Shown piece by piece: positions 61,404 to 64,000 of a DNA stretch of 64,000 nucleotides. Origin of the DNA: Pampus argenteus (taxonomy: Eukaryota > Chordata > Actinopteri > Scombriformes > Stromateidae); NCBI GenBank assembly GCA_036937835.1, contig CM072862.1, positions 18,320,501 through 18,384,500 of the forward strand. The letters are read 5' to 3'. A program made the position numbers and the translations under genes. The notes under the pieces are model-generated. The model had not been told where the DNA came from. It was given only the letters and a program-made list of their open reading frames with translations, and ran no database searches. Numbering within the stretch: position 1 is the first letter of the stretch; every line of letters starts with the position of its first letter.

Positions 61404-64000
61404 TTTATTAACGAACATAATCTCTGAGGAACAACAGCAGTTCTCGCGCTCTCTGTACATGCAACTGTAGAAAATAACAATTTAGAATTTTTACTTTTCA
61501 GTTTTAGTCTTTTTTTTCCCATCCATCCTCATTTTCAGTTTCTTGCGTTTTTATTTTTTATGATTTTTTTCTTTTTTTTTTTCATTTTTTGCAGGAAATC
61601 AACAACAGCTAAAGGTGAAAGTACTGGATTTCTGTTACAGCACTGACGATAGCATCAACAACCCCCCATATACCCCCCTTCCCTCCCTCCCTCCCCCCTT
61701 AGCTGCTCCAACAATATGTACACAAATAAACTACATTGTACAAATAAAAAAATGTTACATTGTTACATCATAATCACCTGCAGCGAGCGCACACAGCTCG
61801 TTGCTGTTAGAACCCCACATTCTACGCAATTTTTCAGACTAGTACAAAGAGGAGGGTGCAAAACGTCCTGGGAGGTTTTATTTACAGAGCTATGTACAGT
61901 ATGTCTCTTCACGCATTACAAGGAGGAAAATTTACACAGCGGAGACCAACTTCAACTCAAAACATACCACAGGTGTCAGAAAAAAACAAAAAGATAATAA
62001 ATAGGTTATTTCTCACCATTTAAAGAGTAGTTCTCCATGCTTTTTATTAGTCATTTTTCATTCTAAAACAAAAAAGGAACAAAGAAACAGCTACAGTCTG
62101 GGTTTTAATTAAAAAAGAAAACAAAAGAAAACTAGAAAAAAAAAAAAGGCTTGAAATCGTGATTCTATATCATGAAAAAATAGCAATTATGTATATTTAT
62201 GTCCAGTAAGAAAAAAAAAAAAACAAAAAACCAAAAACAAATAACAAATCTAAAATAAACATTATGAGTGAATGTGAGGAGAGTAGAGGTAATATGTTGC
62301 TGACTGAGGTGGTGTCAGGCTAGCTTCTGAATCACCACGGCCAAGTGCTCTACTGTGCATCTGAGGACTGATGTGAGTGTCGTCTGTACTGAATTTATTC
62401 CGGTTATCACTTTGCTAGTTGAATATTCACACTGGAGAATCAACGTGGATGGATGTGTTTAGTCTATTGCTCTGCGCAGCGGTGTACTGCCGATTTGGGG
62501 GGCGGGCTGGGGGAAGGGGGGGGTTACCTGTCAGTTGTTCAATGCTTGAGTCAACCATCACCATTTCAAGCCTTTGTGGTTCAAATAAATGACTGATTAC
62601 AGGAGTAAAAGCAAAGGCAAGGGCTTAAACCGTTTTTTGTTTTGTTTTTTTAAATAGGTGACACATGAAACGGAAATACATTTGATGTCTTGTAAACAAT
62701 AGCGAGGGTGTGGTCGGTCAGGGCATAGTAACGGTATACATTCTGCTCGATAAGCAACGTGATTGACATGCCACTGGTGTTTATGCTTTATACAGGAACA
62801 AAAAAAACCCCCAAAGATAAACACAACAACATTCAAAACTACATAGACCGAGTTAAAAAACACACAAGGATTCTGTGAACAAAAGATACCTCTTCCCCAA
62901 AAACTGTGTAAAAGAAACCAACAACAAAGTAAAAACAAAAAAACATGACAAACAGGGGTTTTAAAACATGTTTTCTGGCTATTTGTATCCAAATATGTAT
63001 GTATATGTATGTATACCAACCAGGATGTGTGTGTGTGTAACTATACATCTAGCCACCTTGTCTGCACAGTGTAATAGCAACAACCATTGCACTTGACTAG
63101 ACATACCATACACAGCTATGCTGACTGACAGTGTGTAAATCACTTTAATGTTTCAGATAATATTGCCATCAGGATACATGAGCAGCTCTCACACACAGGC
63201 CGGCAGCCTATGTGGTAGGTCAGGAAAGCTTTTCAAAAAAACTTACTGAAAATTGAGAATCACTACAAGTCATCACAAATCACCATTTTGATGAGATTTT
63301 TTATTTTTTTTAAACTGAGGAGAATAAAAGTCGATTCAGCATAGGCTGTTTCTTTCCCCTCCACTGTTTGAATTAATGCGTGTCCACTTTTTTGGTTAAT
63401 TCTGAGAAGATTTTAGTCTTGTAACTGTCTGCTTGGGGCATGACACAAGAACATGATTATGGCAAATACGACCACGTTATGGAAATATGAGGAAGTAACC
63501 TAACATTTAAAATCCCTGACAACAACTAACCAAACACCTCAGAGATTAAACTTTGATAAAACTTAGAAGGCTGATGTGATTGGAGCTAAATGTTTCTGAT
63601 GTTGAAATCCTGTACGGGATTTGACCTCCCTATGGGCTGTAATAAAATTTAAATATATTTAAAAACACCCATTCAATTGAAAGGCCACGTGTCTCGTGCA
63701 AAAGCCAAATAAGGTTCTTTAAGTTTTTCTGACACAATCTGGCACCATCCAGTGAGTAAAACTGGAACAGCACCTAGAAAATACAAGCTGCTTCCCAGCA
63801 ATGGAGAAGCAGACAGGCTTGACACAGCAATGTTAAAAAGTCAGAATGGAAACCTGCTAATGGAAGTTACAACTCTTCAGTCCAACTAATGCAAAATGAA
63901 CATGTATTGAGGTGCTGAAAGACCCGCGTCCTGTTGGGTTTAGACAATGATGTTTTGTGATGATTAGAAATGATTTCAGTCCAATTTTTCTAAATTAAAA
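61404..64000 (-). other. Probable 3' UTR of a minus-strand neighbour gene (perhaps ankrd11)
   Basis: TTTATT at 61404-61409 gives AATAAA on the minus strand. To its right lie 2.6 kb without coding sequence, rich in A-runs, T-runs and pyrimidine tracts (61675-61700), as in long 3' UTRs. Human ANKRD11 sits near SLC22A31, so its 3' end would be expected here. No coding exon is inside the window, so the identity is inference only. Confidence 0.3.

Noticed and set aside
62597..63019. 140-codon minus-strand frame at the right edge
   Set aside because: Phe/Cys/Val-rich translation of A-rich UTR-like sequence; no splice context or family motif.

Overview
The window reads as teleost fish nuclear DNA, probably from a ray-finned fish with a fairly compact genome. 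Genes are split into many short exons with GT..AG introns, some only about 75-150 bases. The spacers are AT-rich and hold (CA)n, (TA)n and (ATC)n microsatellites and fish-type dispersed repeats (hAT, MITE, SINE and LINE pieces). There are no operons, no bacterial features and no CRISPR. Gene models were built by hand from reading frame, splice phase and remembered family motifs. No alignment or transcript data were available.

Layout from left to right: (1) 300-2814, minus: 5' half of a polycystin-1-like gene (pkd1l3-like: signal peptide, C-type lectin domain, start of the GAIN-type region), leaving the window on the left. (2) 3959-9337, plus: complete dhodh, nine exons, head-to-head with the pkd1l3-like gene. 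(3) 9.4-21.1 kb: long spacer with repeats and two weak minus-strand exon candidates. (4) 21122-22864, minus: a two-exon class A GPCR that I cannot name. (5) 22.9-31.3 kb: spacer with SINE, LINE and MITE remnants. (6) 31343-33658, plus: haptoglobin (hp), four exons, followed at 34.9-35.4 kb by a partial tandem copy of its promoter and first exon. (7) 36938-39667, minus: cytosolic sulfotransferase (sult5a1-like), six exons. (8) 42577-47451, plus: membrane dipeptidase (dpep1), ten exons. (9) 49574-59629, minus: organic ion transporter-like SLC22 gene (slc22a31-like), nine exons. (10) 61.4-64 kb: gene-free A/T-rich sequence that may be the 3' UTR of a minus-strand neighbour.

The genes are not one pathway. 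Dhodh makes orotate at the inner mitochondrial membrane. Hp is a secreted haemoglobin-binding pseudo-protease, probably made in liver. The sulfotransferase is a cytosolic conjugating enzyme. Dpep1 is a GPI-anchored zinc dipeptidase. The SLC22 protein is a 12-TM carrier. What links them is ancestral gene order: PKD1L3-DHODH-HP lie together on human 16q22, while DPEP1 and SLC22A31 lie on 16q24.3 beside ANKRD11. The fish segment appears to keep both blocks next to each other. I found no wholly new multi-gene system. The most interesting items are the hp 5' duplication with an intact exon 1, the orphan GPCR with altered ERS and NVIIY motifs, a possible small-protein exon at 35.4 kb, and several uncatalogued repeat structures.
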